A DNA stretch of 64,000 nt, from positions 1 to 64,000 of the forward strand of contig NZ_JQKJ01000011.1 in NCBI RefSeq assembly GCF_000745975.1, read 5' to 3'. The stretch's first letter is position 1; each line of letters opens with the position of its first letter. This stretch comes from Desulfobacter vibrioformis DSM 8776 (GTDB lineage: Bacteria > Desulfobacterota > Desulfobacteria > Desulfobacterales > Desulfobacteraceae). Of the stretch, positions 8,662-17,606 are shown piece by piece. The notes below the pieces were generated by a model, which had not been told where the DNA came from, did no database searches, and saw only the letters and a list, made by a program, of their open reading frames with translations. The translations under genes and the position numbers were made by a program.

Positions 8662-10094
8662 CCGGTCCAAATTCCCCGGCCCGGCCAGGACCTGCATCCT
8701 ATGTGACGGCCAAGCCCCTGGTCTGGGCCCTGGCCATTGTCCTGCCCTTTGCCCTGTTTTTCTACCTCTTCCACCTGGGCGTGGCCAGGGATACCGCCAT
8801 CTTCATTGCCATTGTCAGCCTCACCCTGCTATCGTGGATGTTTTCCCTGACCGCAGACTTTATCCCCGGCCTCTTTGCCCTGCTCCTGCTGCTGCTCTTT
8901 GGCCTGGTTCCCAACCGCGTGGCCCTTTCCGGGTTTTCCTCCAACGGATTTCTCATTGCATTTTCCGTCATGGGCCTGGGCGCTGTGATCTCGACGTCGG
9001 GCCTGGCCCGGCGTTACACCCTCTGGCTGATCCAGATCCTTCCCCAGAACTCCCTGGCCTACCAGATGGCCGTCTTTTTCACTGGATTCCTGCTCAATCC
9101 GGTGGTGCCCACCATCACGGCCAGGGCTGTCATGGTCTGCCCCATCATGAACCGGATGTCAGACCACATGGATGAAAAGACACGGAACAGGACCGCTACC
9201 CAAATGTACCTGGCAGGGCTGGACGGAATTAACCTGCTCTCACCGGTCTTTCTTACCGCCGCCCCTGCCAACCTCATGGTGTTCGGCCTCTTCCCGGTCC
9301 AGGAGCAGTTTACCTTTCAATTTACCTATTGGTGTTTTGCCGCCTCCATTGCCGGTGCCATTATCCTGGGGGCCTATTTCCTGGTCTCTGCCCTTTTTTT
9401 CAAAGGGTGGCACAGGATAGAGATGGATCAGGCAGACATCAAAGCCCAGTGGCAGGAGATGCCGGCCATGAGCGGGGCTGAATGGGCTGCCCTGGCCAGT
9501 ATCATCCTGCTCACCCTGGGCATTGTCACCGCCCCCTGGCACAAGATCCCCATCCCTTTGATCGCCTTTTCCATTATCTGCTTTCTTCTGGTGTTCGGAG
9601 CCCTGGACCGCAAGGCCTTTATCGAAAAAATAGACTGGCCTTTTCTCTTTCTCCTGGCTGCCATGATCGGCGTCATGGCCAGCATGAACCACATGGGCCT
9701 GGACAAGGCGCTGGTGGCCCGGTTCGACACCTTCAAGACCTTTATGCGGATGGACTTTGAAAAATTTGTCCTGGTGCTCAGCAGCATTACTCTCCTGGTC
9801 CGGCTCTTTATCCCGCTGAACTCCGCCATCCTCATTCTGGCAGCCGCCTTCCTGCCCCTGGCATCCGGTGCCGGCATCAGCCCCTGGGCAGTGGGATTTA
9901 TTATTCTGATCATGTCTGAAACCGCCTTTTTCGGGTTTCAGTCTCCCTATATCCTCTTTTTCCGCAGCCAGGTGGCAGGGCATGTCCCCTATTCAGAACC
10001 CCGGGTTCAGCTGTTTCACGGGATACTGGTTCTGGTAAAATTAGGGGCCATTTACGCTTCCATCCCCTTCTGGCGCAGCATCGGGGTGCTATAA
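8658..10094 (+). CDS. SLC13/DASS-like anion permease
   Basis: 478 aa from GTG 8658, preceded by AAAGGAGAAAG and overlapping the previous stop as GTGA. A longer in-frame version starting at 8547 lies inside the phosphatase gene and is rejected. About 11-12 hydrophobic helices span the protein. The two-fold arrangement of the divalent anion:sodium symporter family can be followed (NPVVPTITARAVM in the first half; LFIPLNSAILILAAAF and SETAFFGFQSPY in the second). The canonical SNT sodium-site motifs are not evident at these positions, so sodium coupling is uncertain. In this operon it may move sulfolactate or another dicarboxylate-like anion across the inner membrane (inference). Confidence 0.8.
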   Translation: MTGPNSPARPGPASYVTAKPLVWALAIVLPFALFFYLFHLGVARDTAIFIAIVSLTLLSWMFSLTADFIPGLFALLLLLLFGLVPNRVALSGFSSNGFLIAFSVMGLGAVISTSGLARRYTLWLIQILPQNSLAYQMAVFFTGFLLNPVVPTITARAVMVCPIMNRMSDHMDEKTRNRTATQMYLAGLDGINLLSPVFLTAAPANLMVFGLFPVQEQFTFQFTYWCFAASIAGAIILGAYFLVSALFFKGWHRIEMDQADIKAQWQEMPAMSGAEWAALASIILLTLGIVTAPWHKIPIPLIAFSIICFLLVFGALDRKAFIEKIDWPFLFLLAAMIGVMASMNHMGLDKALVARFDTFKTFMRMDFEKFVLVLSSITLLVRLFIPLNSAILILAAAFLPLASGAGISPWAVGFIILIMSETAFFGFQSPYILFFRSQVAGHVPYSEPRVQLFHGILVLVKLGAIYASIPFWRSIGVL

Positions 10095-11134
10095 TGAAAC
10101 AGAAACTTTCCATGCTTCTCTGTCTTATTTTCCTGGGCACGGTCCTTGTCACGGCCGTGGTGTACAATACCTTAAAACCCCGGGTCATGATCCTCCAGAG
10201 CTATGACCCGGATTATGCCTGGACCCGGGATGTGGACACGGGGCTGCGAAGGGTCATTGACAAGTGGACCGGGTACTCTGTGACCTGGCACTACATGGAC
10301 ACCAAGAAACTCTCTGACCCGAAGTGGCTCAAGCGGGCCGGCATCATTGCCCGGCGGGTCATTGAACAGACCAATCCCAGGGTCCTCATTGCCGTGGATG
10401 ACCTGGCCCAGGGCCTGGCTGCCAAATACTTTGTGGACCACCCCACCATGGATATTGTATTTGCCGGGATCAACGGCAGTGCCGAACCCTACGGCTACAA
10501 CCGGGCCAAAAACGTCACCGGCATTTTCGAGCATAAACTGCTCCGGGCGGTCAAGGAGGCCATCATGGCCCTGGAAAGCAAAAAAGACGTGCCCAACCCC
10601 ACGCCCTCCCTGGCCTATGTCCTGGATCCCTCCCCCTCCCTGACCAAGGGAAGGGATAATATTGACACGTATCCCTGGCATCCTGTGGCCTACAAAGGCT
10701 CTGTCATTGCCAGGGATTATCCTGACTGGCAGGCCATTGTGCAGAAACTGGGCAGCCAGGTGGATTATCTCATTGTGGCCAATTACCGCAAGCTGCACAC
10801 GGCAGGGCCTGACAGCCCGTACGCCGATCCCAGGGAGGCCATGGCATGGACTGAAAAGCACTCAAAGGCGCCTGTCATCGGCATTAACTCCTTTAATGTG
10901 GAGGACGGGGCCATGATCTCCATCGGGGTCTCTCCCTTTGAGCAGGGGGAAACCGCAGCAGCCATGGCCCAGGAGATCCTGACCCGGAACATCAGGGCCG
11001 GGCAGATCCCCATGAAACAGAACAGCCAGTACATTGTGGCCATAAGAGAATCCTCCCTCAAGCTCCGGTCCCTGGCCCTGCCGGCTATTTACGAGGCCTT
11101 TGGCCGGGCCACGGAAAACTATATTGAAAAATGA
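10094..11134 (+). CDS. periplasmic solute-binding-like protein, membrane-anchored
   Basis: 346 aa. One N-terminal hydrophobic segment (residues 5-25) serves as signal peptide or anchor and is followed by a substrate-binding-like domain of the ABC_sub_bind type. It resembles the sensor domain of the phosphatase at the head of the operon: SYDPDYAWTRDVDTGLRRV here against SYAKGYAWTDNVVRGVEDT there, both followed by a YMDTK motif. Its start codon overlaps the permease stop (TAATG). No ABC permease or ATPase is nearby, so it probably presents ligand to the sensor phosphatase or to the SLC13-like permease rather than to an ABC transporter (inference). It is the last gene of the five-gene operon. 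Confidence 0.75.
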   Translation: MKQKLSMLLCLIFLGTVLVTAVVYNTLKPRVMILQSYDPDYAWTRDVDTGLRRVIDKWTGYSVTWHYMDTKKLSDPKWLKRAGIIARRVIEQTNPRVLIAVDDLAQGLAAKYFVDHPTMDIVFAGINGSAEPYGYNRAKNVTGIFEHKLLRAVKEAIMALESKKDVPNPTPSLAYVLDPSPSLTKGRDNIDTYPWHPVAYKGSVIARDYPDWQAIVQKLGSQVDYLIVANYRKLHTAGPDSPYADPREAMAWTEKHSKAPVIGINSFNVEDGAMISIGVSPFEQGETAAAMAQEILTRNIRAGQIPMKQNSQYIVAIRESSLKLRSLALPAIYEAFGRATENYIEK

Positions 11135-11234
11135 TCGTCCGTCGTCACCCAGGTCGGTGACACATATGCCAGGATGATCAGGACAACGCCGGCCCCCTGC
11201 CAAATTTAGAATCGCTGTAAATTCCGCTAAATTC

Positions 11235-11263
11235 TTGACTTTTCCCTTTGCGGCCATTACAAA
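11235..11263 (+). promoter_or_regulatory. candidate sigma70 promoter of ileS
   Basis: TTGACT (11235-11240), a 17-base spacer and TACAAA (11258-11263), about 75 bases ahead of the ileS start. The predicted transcript would begin just before the conserved element at 11277-11312. Confidence 0.4.
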
Positions 11264-11276
11264 GAAAAGTTCGATA

Positions 11277-11312
11277 ATAACAGCCGTGGGCTGACCTGAT
11301 CCATCAACATCC
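11277..11312 (+). repeat. 36-nt leader element shared with 51714-51749
   Basis: Starts ATAACAGCC(G)TGGGCTG and ends AACATCC. It is 29 of 36 identical without gaps to 51714-51749. Both contain CAGCC-NTG-GGCTG, a 5-3-5 inverted repeat that could be an operator or a small hairpin. Here it lies 27 bases before ATG of ileS. Confidence 0.5.
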
Positions 11313-11338
11313 GAAAGGCAAAAGGAATTTTAAGAATA

Positions 11339-14134
11339 ATGGATTATAAAAAAACACTGAACCTGCCTTCTACCCAATTTGCAATGAAGGCCAACCTGCC
11401 CCAGCGAGAACCTGAGATGATCAAAGACTGGGAACAGAAAAATATTTATAAAAAATTGCGGGAACAATCCAAGGATAAGCCCCTTTTTATTCTCCATGAC
11501 GGTCCTCCCTATGCCAACGGCCATCTTCACATGGGCCATGCCATCAACAAAGTATTAAAGGATATTATCATCCGCTCCCGGCAGATGTGCGGCTTTAACG
11601 CACCGTATGTTCCGGGCTGGGATTGTCACGGCCTTCCCATTGAACACAATGTGGACAAAAAGCTGGGCAGCAGGAAAAAGGATATGACCCCGGTGCAGGT
11701 GCGCCGGGAGTGCCGGGCTTATGCAGCATCATTTGTGGATATCCAGCGAGAAGAGTTTAAACGCTTCGGGATTGCAGGGGAGTGGGATGAACCCTACCTG
11801 ACCATGAACTATCCCTATGAAGCACGCATTGCCAAAGAGTGCGGTGAATTCGGCTTGTCAGGGGATATGTTCCTGGGCAAAAAACCCATTTACTGGTGCT
11901 GCAACTGCCAGACCGCTCTGGCGGAAGCTGAAATTGAGTACCATGATCATACGTCCCCGTCCATTTATGTAAAATTTCCTGTAAAGGATAATGCCAAAGA
12001 TTTTTTTGATGCCGACGGGGAAACCGTCTCCATTGTCATCTGGACCACCACCCCCTGGACCCTGCCGGCCAACCTGGCTGTCTGTCTTCATCCGGATTTT
12101 GTTTATGCTGCGGTTAAAACAAAAAACCAAGGCATCCTGATCATGGCCAGGGAGCTTGTGGAAAATGTCATGGGCCAGTTTGGGATATCAGAGTATGCCA
12201 TTGTTGCCGAACTGTCTGCCAAGGACCTTGAAAACCGCAACTGCCGGCACCCCTTCTATGACAGGGATTCCTTAATTATCCTGGGGGATCACGTCACCCT
12301 TGAGGCCGGAACCGGCTGTGTTCATACGGCTCCGGGCCACGGGGCCGACGACCATATTGCAGGCAACCGCTATAATCTGGACTGCTATTCGCCCGTGGAG
12401 GACAACGGCACCTTTTCCCAGGGGGTTGAGCTGTTTGAAGGCCAGTTTATTTTTAAGGCCAATGCGCAAATCAATAAAACCCTGGAAGAAAAAGGGGCGC
12501 TGCTCAAGCAGGAAAACCTGTCCCATTCCTATCCCCACTGCTGGCGCTGTAAAAAGCCCGTCATTTACCGGGCCACACCCCAGTGGTTTATCTCCATGGA
12601 CAACCTGGGGCTGCGGCAAAAAGCCCTGGATGAAATCAACAATGTCCATTGGATTCCGTCCTGGGGCAGGGAGCGTATCTATGCCATGATTGAGCACCGG
12701 CCGGACTGGTGTCTGTCCCGCCAGCGCTCCTGGGGGGTTCCCATCCCTGTATTTCACTGCACCAAGTGTAAAAAGGTGTATGTGACCCGGGAGTCCGTGG
12801 ATCGTATCCATGAGCTTTTTACGCAATTTTCTTCGGATATCTGGTTTGAAAAGGATGCGCAGTATCTGATGCCGGATGGTGCGGTATGCGATGACTGCGG
12901 ATCAACAACCTTTACCAAAGATCAGAATATCCTTGATGTGTGGTTTGACTCAGGTGTCAGCCATGCCGCCGTACTGGAGGAAAGACAAGGCCTGCAACGT
13001 CCGGCAGACATGTACCTTGAAGGTTCTGACCAGCATCGCGGCTGGTTTCACTCCTCGCTTCTGACCGCTGTGGGCAGAACCGGCCATGCCCCGTACAAGG
13101 CTGTGCTCACCCACGGGTTTGTGGTGGATGAAAAGGGCCATAAAATGTCCAAATCCGTGGGCAATGTGGTGGCCCCGGACAAGGTGATCAAGCAGTACGG
13201 TGCCGACGTGTTACGGCTCTGGGCGGCTTCGGCGGATTACCGCGGGGATGTCAGCATTTCCGATAATATCATCAAGCAGCTCTCGGATGCCTACAGAAGG
13301 ATCAGGAACACCTGCCGGTTTCTTTTAGGGAACTTCACCGGGTTTGAACCTGCCCAGGCCAGGCCGGTTGAAAACATGGAAGAGCTGGACCGGTTTATTC
13401 TCCACCGCCTGCATTATGTGGTAAAACGGTGCCGGGCAGCCTATGATGCCTATGAATTCCATGTGATCTATCATACCCTTCACACGTTCTGCGTGGTGGA
13501 TCTCTCCTCTTTTTATCTGGATATTATCAAGGACCGTGTTTACACAAGCCCTGAAAATTCTGATACCCGTAAAGATGCCCAGACCGTCATGTTTATGATA
13601 CTGGATGCTCTGGTAAAAATCATGGCACCGATCCTGCCCTTTACGGCTGAAGAGATTTACACCCATATGCCCCTGGGAAAGAGCAAAAAAGAGAGTGTTC
13701 ACATGGAAGAGATGGTCAGTCTTGACCCTGCCCTTGAGAACAGGGAACTTGCCGCCAAGTGGGAAAATATAAGGGCTTTGCGGGCGGAAGTGACCAAGGC
13801 CCTTGAAGAGGCACGAACAGCCAAACTCATCGGCCATCCCCTGGATGCTTGCGTTGAAATCAAACTGCCCCAGGGGGACCTTGCGGTTCAGGCGGTATCC
13901 CTGGATGTTGATCTCAATGATATTTTTATCGTGTCCCAGGCCCGGGTGGTGGAGACCCTTGACGGGGATGTCTACCAGGGCAAGGAGATCCAAGGCCTGG
14001 CCATAAAGGTGGCAAAGGCTTCCGGTGAAAAATGTGAACGGTGCTGGCGGTTTGATGAGAACTTAGGGATTGATCCGGATCATCCCGCGGCCTGTCCCCG
14101 CTGCACCCAGGCCCTTAAAACCATTCTGGGCTGA
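11339..14134 (+). CDS. ileS: isoleucyl-tRNA synthetase
   Basis: 931 aa, the normal bacterial length. It charges tRNA-Ile with isoleucine in the cytoplasm. The class I signatures are clear: HLHMGH (the HIGH box, about residues 62-67) and KMSKS (about 602-606). The WTTTPWTLPANLAV region begins the editing domain. A C-terminal zinc ribbon CERCW...CPRC (about 898-925) is the bacterial IleRS type. It is the first gene of an ileS-lspA-lgt-holA run. No T-box leader was seen. Confidence 0.97.
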   Translation: MDYKKTLNLPSTQFAMKANLPQREPEMIKDWEQKNIYKKLREQSKDKPLFILHDGPPYANGHLHMGHAINKVLKDIIIRSRQMCGFNAPYVPGWDCHGLPIEHNVDKKLGSRKKDMTPVQVRRECRAYAASFVDIQREEFKRFGIAGEWDEPYLTMNYPYEARIAKECGEFGLSGDMFLGKKPIYWCCNCQTALAEAEIEYHDHTSPSIYVKFPVKDNAKDFFDADGETVSIVIWTTTPWTLPANLAVCLHPDFVYAAVKTKNQGILIMARELVENVMGQFGISEYAIVAELSAKDLENRNCRHPFYDRDSLIILGDHVTLEAGTGCVHTAPGHGADDHIAGNRYNLDCYSPVEDNGTFSQGVELFEGQFIFKANAQINKTLEEKGALLKQENLSHSYPHCWRCKKPVIYRATPQWFISMDNLGLRQKALDEINNVHWIPSWGRERIYAMIEHRPDWCLSRQRSWGVPIPVFHCTKCKKVYVTRESVDRIHELFTQFSSDIWFEKDAQYLMPDGAVCDDCGSTTFTKDQNILDVWFDSGVSHAAVLEERQGLQRPADMYLEGSDQHRGWFHSSLLTAVGRTGHAPYKAVLTHGFVVDEKGHKMSKSVGNVVAPDKVIKQYGADVLRLWAASADYRGDVSISDNIIKQLSDAYRRIRNTCRFLLGNFTGFEPAQARPVENMEELDRFILHRLHYVVKRCRAAYDAYEFHVIYHTLHTFCVVDLSSFYLDIIKDRVYTSPENSDTRKDAQTVMFMILDALVKIMAPILPFTAEEIYTHMPLGKSKKESVHMEEMVSLDPALENRELAAKWENIRALRAEVTKALEEARTAKLIGHPLDACVEIKLPQGDLAVQAVSLDVDLNDIFIVSQARVVETLDGDVYQGKEIQGLAIKVAKASGEKCERCWRFDENLGIDPDHPAACPRCTQALKTILG

Positions 14135-14628
14135 TGGCCGGTTTTTCAGCACCCATGCGGCGGCTCGCCCTGGTCAGTATCTGTGTTCTTTTGCTGGACC
14201 AGATCACCAAATGGCTTATTGCAAGGCATTTGCCGCTGTACTCAAATATTACGGTGATCGATCATTTTTTTAACATCACCCATGTACTTAATCCCGGGGG
14301 GGCGTTTGGCTTTTTTGCCGAACAGTCCCCCGGGATCAGAAAATTCATTTTTTTATTTTTATCCTCCGGAGTTGCCCTGTTCGTACTCTGGCTTTACCGA
14401 AAAACCGCCGAATCCCACATTTTTTTATCCTATGGCCTGGCCCTGATTTTCGGCGGTGCCATCGGGAATCTGATTGACCGGTTCCGGTTCGGTAAAGTTG
14501 TTGATTTCCTTGACTTTTATGCCGGTTCCCTTCACTGGCCAGCCTTTAATGTTGCCGATTCAGCCATTACCATTGGAATGGGCATACTAATTTACCACGT
14601 AATATTCAATAAACTGCCTGAAATATAA
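14134..14628 (+). CDS. lspA: lipoprotein signal peptidase (signal peptidase II)
   Basis: 164 aa. ATG 14134 overlaps the ileS stop (TGATG); an internal ATG 14155 (MRRLALVSI) would also work. It is an inner-membrane aspartyl protease that cleaves prolipoprotein signal peptides after lipidation. Four hydrophobic helices are present, with LLDQITKWL near the N-terminus and NPGGAFGFF. The catalytic aspartates lie in GNLIDRFRFGKVVDFLDF and FNVADSAITIG. The ileS-lspA pairing is widespread in bacteria, and here lgt follows directly. Confidence 0.95.
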   Translation: MAGFSAPMRRLALVSICVLLLDQITKWLIARHLPLYSNITVIDHFFNITHVLNPGGAFGFFAEQSPGIRKFIFLFLSSGVALFVLWLYRKTAESHIFLSYGLALIFGGAIGNLIDRFRFGKVVDFLDFYAGSLHWPAFNVADSAITIGMGILIYHVIFNKLPEI

Positions 14629-14640
14629 GGGGGGAGACCC

Positions 14641-15411
14641 ATGCATCCGATTCTTCTTCAGGCCGGCAGTCTGAAGCTTTATACCTATGGTCTTTTTGTG
14701 GCCCTGGGCTTTATCATCGCCCTCTGGTTTACAAAACGGAATGCAAAATTTTATGGTGTTCCGGACCAGATGGTATCAGATCTTTTTTTCACTGTCCTGA
14801 TCAGCGCCCTTGCCGGTGCCCGTATTCTTTATGTGCTTATTAATCTGAATGCCTACAGGAACAACTTTCTCGATATCTTTAAAATCTGGAACGGGGGCCT
14901 GATTTTTTTCGGAGGCTTTATCGGCGGAACCCTTGGGGCTATTATATTTTTGCGTATTAAAAAAATGGATATCTGGAAAACAGCCGATGTCATTTCACCA
15001 GGCCTTGCTTTAGGGCACTCCCTAGGCCGCTTTGGCTGTCTTTTTGCCGGATGCTGCTACGGCAAAGTCTGTTCGTTGCCCATTGCCATGACCTTTACCA
15101 ACCCGGACAGCCTGGCCCCCCTTAATATCCCTTTGCACCCCACCCAGCTTTACATGATTGCTTCCAACTTCATTCTTTTTCTGATTCTTCTGGCTATACA
15201 GCGGCGCAAACGATTCAATGGCATGTTTTTTTTAAGTTACATCATGCTTTACTCTGTGTTCAGGTCCGTTATTGAGTTTTTCAGGGGGGATTTCAGGGGG
15301 AACTTCTTATTTGATTTTCTGTCACTGTCCCAGGGCATCGGATTGCTGGTCTCCTGCATTGCCCTGGTCTTCATGGTCATTAAACTGAGATCCCGGCATG
15401 GCAACCGGTAA
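14641..15411 (+). CDS. lgt: prolipoprotein diacylglyceryl transferase
   Basis: 256 aa, multi-spanning inner-membrane enzyme that transfers diacylglyceryl from phosphatidylglycerol to the lipobox cysteine of prolipoproteins. Visible motifs are FFGGFIGGTLGA, the GRFGC segment (about residues 136-146, here GRFGCLFAGCCYGK, Cys-rich compared with the usual GRFGNFIN) and HPTQLY (about 173-178). AGGGGGGAG lies before ATG 14641. It overlaps holA by 14 bases. With lspA it forms a lipoprotein-maturation pair. Confidence 0.94.
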   Translation: MHPILLQAGSLKLYTYGLFVALGFIIALWFTKRNAKFYGVPDQMVSDLFFTVLISALAGARILYVLINLNAYRNNFLDIFKIWNGGLIFFGGFIGGTLGAIIFLRIKKMDIWKTADVISPGLALGHSLGRFGCLFAGCCYGKVCSLPIAMTFTNPDSLAPLNIPLHPTQLYMIASNFILFLILLAIQRRKRFNGMFFLSYIMLYSVFRSVIEFFRGDFRGNFLFDFLSLSQGIGLLVSCIALVFMVIKLRSRHGNR

Positions 15412-16669
15412 GAACCTGGTCCCATACAAGGCCCTTGCAGGCGCTCTTGATGCCCTGTCAAAGGACGATACGCTTAGAACCGTTCTGATCTGCGGAGAAT
15501 CCTTTCTGGTGCGCAAGGCTTTGGATACCCTTGTTCCAATACTGCTCAAGGGCGAGTCAAAACAGTTCGGTTTTGATGTTCTGGACGGGAAGACCACCTC
15601 TGTAGGAGACATTTGCGAACAGGCTGGTACGTTTTCCTTTCTTGGAACCAGAAAAGTCATTGCCGTAAAAAATGCGCCGCTTTTTTCAGCCAATACACCA
15701 GCCGGAGAGATCCGCTACAGTGAAAATGATCTTCAGATTCTGATCCGCCTTGTTGAAAGCGGCATCCCGGACAATCATGTGCTTGTGTTTACCACGGATT
15801 CACCGGACCGCAGAAAAAAGATATACAATCTCATCCTTGAGCACGGGCTGGTGGTGGACTGCAGTGTTGCCACAGGCGCCAGAAAGGCGGACATCGAAGA
15901 ACAGCAGGCTGTGCTGGGGGATATCAGCCGGCAGATACTGTTAAAATCAGGAAAGCAGATGGCCCCGGATGCCTTTGCAGCACTTGTGGAACAGACAGGA
16001 TTTAATCCGGATTTATTTGCAAATGCAATTGAAAAACTTCTGGCATATACCGGGAACCGAAACCGGATATCTGTGGCCGATATTGCGGCTGTGGTACACA
16101 AAGATAAAAAGGACCCCATATTTACCCTGACCAATGCAGTGATGGACCGGGATGTCTCCAAAGCCCTGACCCTTTTTTCAGGTTTGTTGTCCGACGGATT
16201 TCATCCGTTACAGATTTTAAAAACCTTTGAAAATCTGATCAGAAAACTGTTAGCCATCAAGTGCTTCACAACGGGTCTGAATACGGGAAGGGCAGGGGGG
16301 CCGCCTTTGAAACATATGCAGTTCAACACATTCAAGCAGATGCTTTTACCTGTAATCACGGATTGGGATGCAAACACCCTGAAAGCCAATGAAGAAAACA
16401 TCAGCCTTTTCAAGGCCGGGGATGATAAAAATAAGGGGAAGTCTGCCAGAGTGCCGGCCAATGACCTTTTGCTGGCCCCAAATCCCAAAAATCCATATCC
16501 CATATTCCAGAATTTTTTAAAATCAGAAAACTTTGCCCTGGAAGAACTGACATGCGCGATAGATGCCCTTGCCGACCTTGATTATCGCATTAAGTCGTCC
16601 GGAGCTGACGCGGCCGCAGGGCTTGAAAATTTTATTATGGCCCTGTGCCGTAAGCCTGAAAATCTTTAA
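15398..16669 (+). CDS. holA: DNA polymerase III delta subunit
   Basis: 423 aa, longer than the usual 330-350. HolA opens the beta clamp within the clamp-loader complex. The delta N-terminal pattern is visible (TVLICGESFLVRKALDTL; FLGTRKVIAVKNAPLF), as is the lid region (GFNPDLFANAIEKLLAY) and the C-terminal collar with GLLSDGFHPLQILKTFENLIRKL. The extra length comes partly from a loop around residues 285-365 rich in Asn/Lys/Pro. It overlaps the lgt end by 14 bases and is the last gene of the ileS run. Confidence 0.85.
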   Translation: MATGKNLVPYKALAGALDALSKDDTLRTVLICGESFLVRKALDTLVPILLKGESKQFGFDVLDGKTTSVGDICEQAGTFSFLGTRKVIAVKNAPLFSANTPAGEIRYSENDLQILIRLVESGIPDNHVLVFTTDSPDRRKKIYNLILEHGLVVDCSVATGARKADIEEQQAVLGDISRQILLKSGKQMAPDAFAALVEQTGFNPDLFANAIEKLLAYTGNRNRISVADIAAVVHKDKKDPIFTLTNAVMDRDVSKALTLFSGLLSDGFHPLQILKTFENLIRKLLAIKCFTTGLNTGRAGGPPLKHMQFNTFKQMLLPVITDWDANTLKANEENISLFKAGDDKNKGKSARVPANDLLLAPNPKNPYPIFQNFLKSENFALEELTCAIDALADLDYRIKSSGADAAAGLENFIMALCRKPENL

Positions 16670-16749
16670 GATACCCAAAAAAAACGGGTTGATATAATAT
16701 AGCAAGATGATCACCTGGGTAATCTAAAAGCCAAAACAGGAGAAAATCA

Positions 16750-17337
16750 ATGATTGCACACCCCCAAGAAGAAAATAATATGACCCCGGCTGAATATTTG
16801 GCCAGGGAACGAAGTTCTCTTGATCTTAAACATGAATTTTTTAACGGTGAGATTTTTGCTATGGTCGGGGCTAAAATAGACCATATCCGCATCAATGCGA
16901 ATCTTACAGGAGAATTGAGAAATAAGTTTAAAGGTGATAACTCAACATGTGAGGTTCTTTCTAATGATATGCGGGTAAAAATAGAGACCGGCTATGTTTA
17001 CCCCGATATTGTTATTTGCTGTGGTGATGCAGAATTTGAGGATAACAAGTTTGACACACTGACAAACCCGGTTGTCATCATGGAAATTCTTTCAGATTCA
17101 ACAGAAGCCTTTGATAGAGGGAAAAAGTTTGCTTATTACCGAACAATTCCAACGCTTCAAGAGTATATCCTTGTTTCCCAGGACGAATATCATGTTGAAC
17201 AATACATACGCCGTAATAACGGCAAGTGGGAATATTGTTCATATAAGGGTGCTGACCAGATCTTAAAGATAGAATCTGTCAATTATGAATTGCCGTTATC
17301 TGAAATCTACTGGGGGATTAAATTTGAATCAGAATAA
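16750..17337 (+). CDS. Uma2-family putative restriction-endonuclease-fold protein
   Basis: 195 aa, DUF820/Uma2. The family has a PD-(D/E)XK nuclease fold: GEIFAMVGAKIDHIRI near the N-terminus, YPDIVICCG (Asp of the core) and VVIMEILSDSTEAFDRGKK (Glu and Lys of the core). ACAGGAGAAA precedes ATG 16750. Its composition is more AT-rich than its neighbours, consistent with recent acquisition; such genes multiply in genomes as stand-alone copies. Its role is not known. Confidence 0.85.
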   Translation: MIAHPQEENNMTPAEYLARERSSLDLKHEFFNGEIFAMVGAKIDHIRINANLTGELRNKFKGDNSTCEVLSNDMRVKIETGYVYPDIVICCGDAEFEDNKFDTLTNPVVIMEILSDSTEAFDRGKKFAYYRTIPTLQEYILVSQDEYHVEQYIRRNNGKWEYCSYKGADQILKIESVNYELPLSEIYWGIKFESE

Positions 17338-17418
17338 AAGATAAGCCTTGGCTTGGGGTGTCTAAAAACTTCCCTAATAGCTTACTCTTTTTTCTGGACT
17401 ACGTTACAGGATTAATTT

Positions 17419-17530
17419 CAATGTCATAAACTTAAGCATTGAGTATTTTATTTAAAACCATGAAGGACATGAAGAATATATACTGGAAAATCAATCTTCA
17501 TGTCCTTCATGCTCTTCATGGTTTTAAATA
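17419..17530 (+). repeat. ATGAAG-type palindromic repeat, copy A (right end missing)
   Basis: Begins CAATGTCATAAACTTAAG, identical to the left end of the MITE at 33476. It continues into a palindrome built from ATGAAGGACATGAAG and CTTCATGTCCTTCATG. The matching right terminal repeat is absent; the sequence runs into the pyruvate kinase leader. It is probably a right-truncated copy. Confidence 0.75.
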
Positions 17531-17606
17531 AAAATTTGAATTGGGGTACAAATGTGGCTTTCACATAAAAAAATATCATGGCATTGTGCCGAAAGAGAGG
17601 ACTGTT

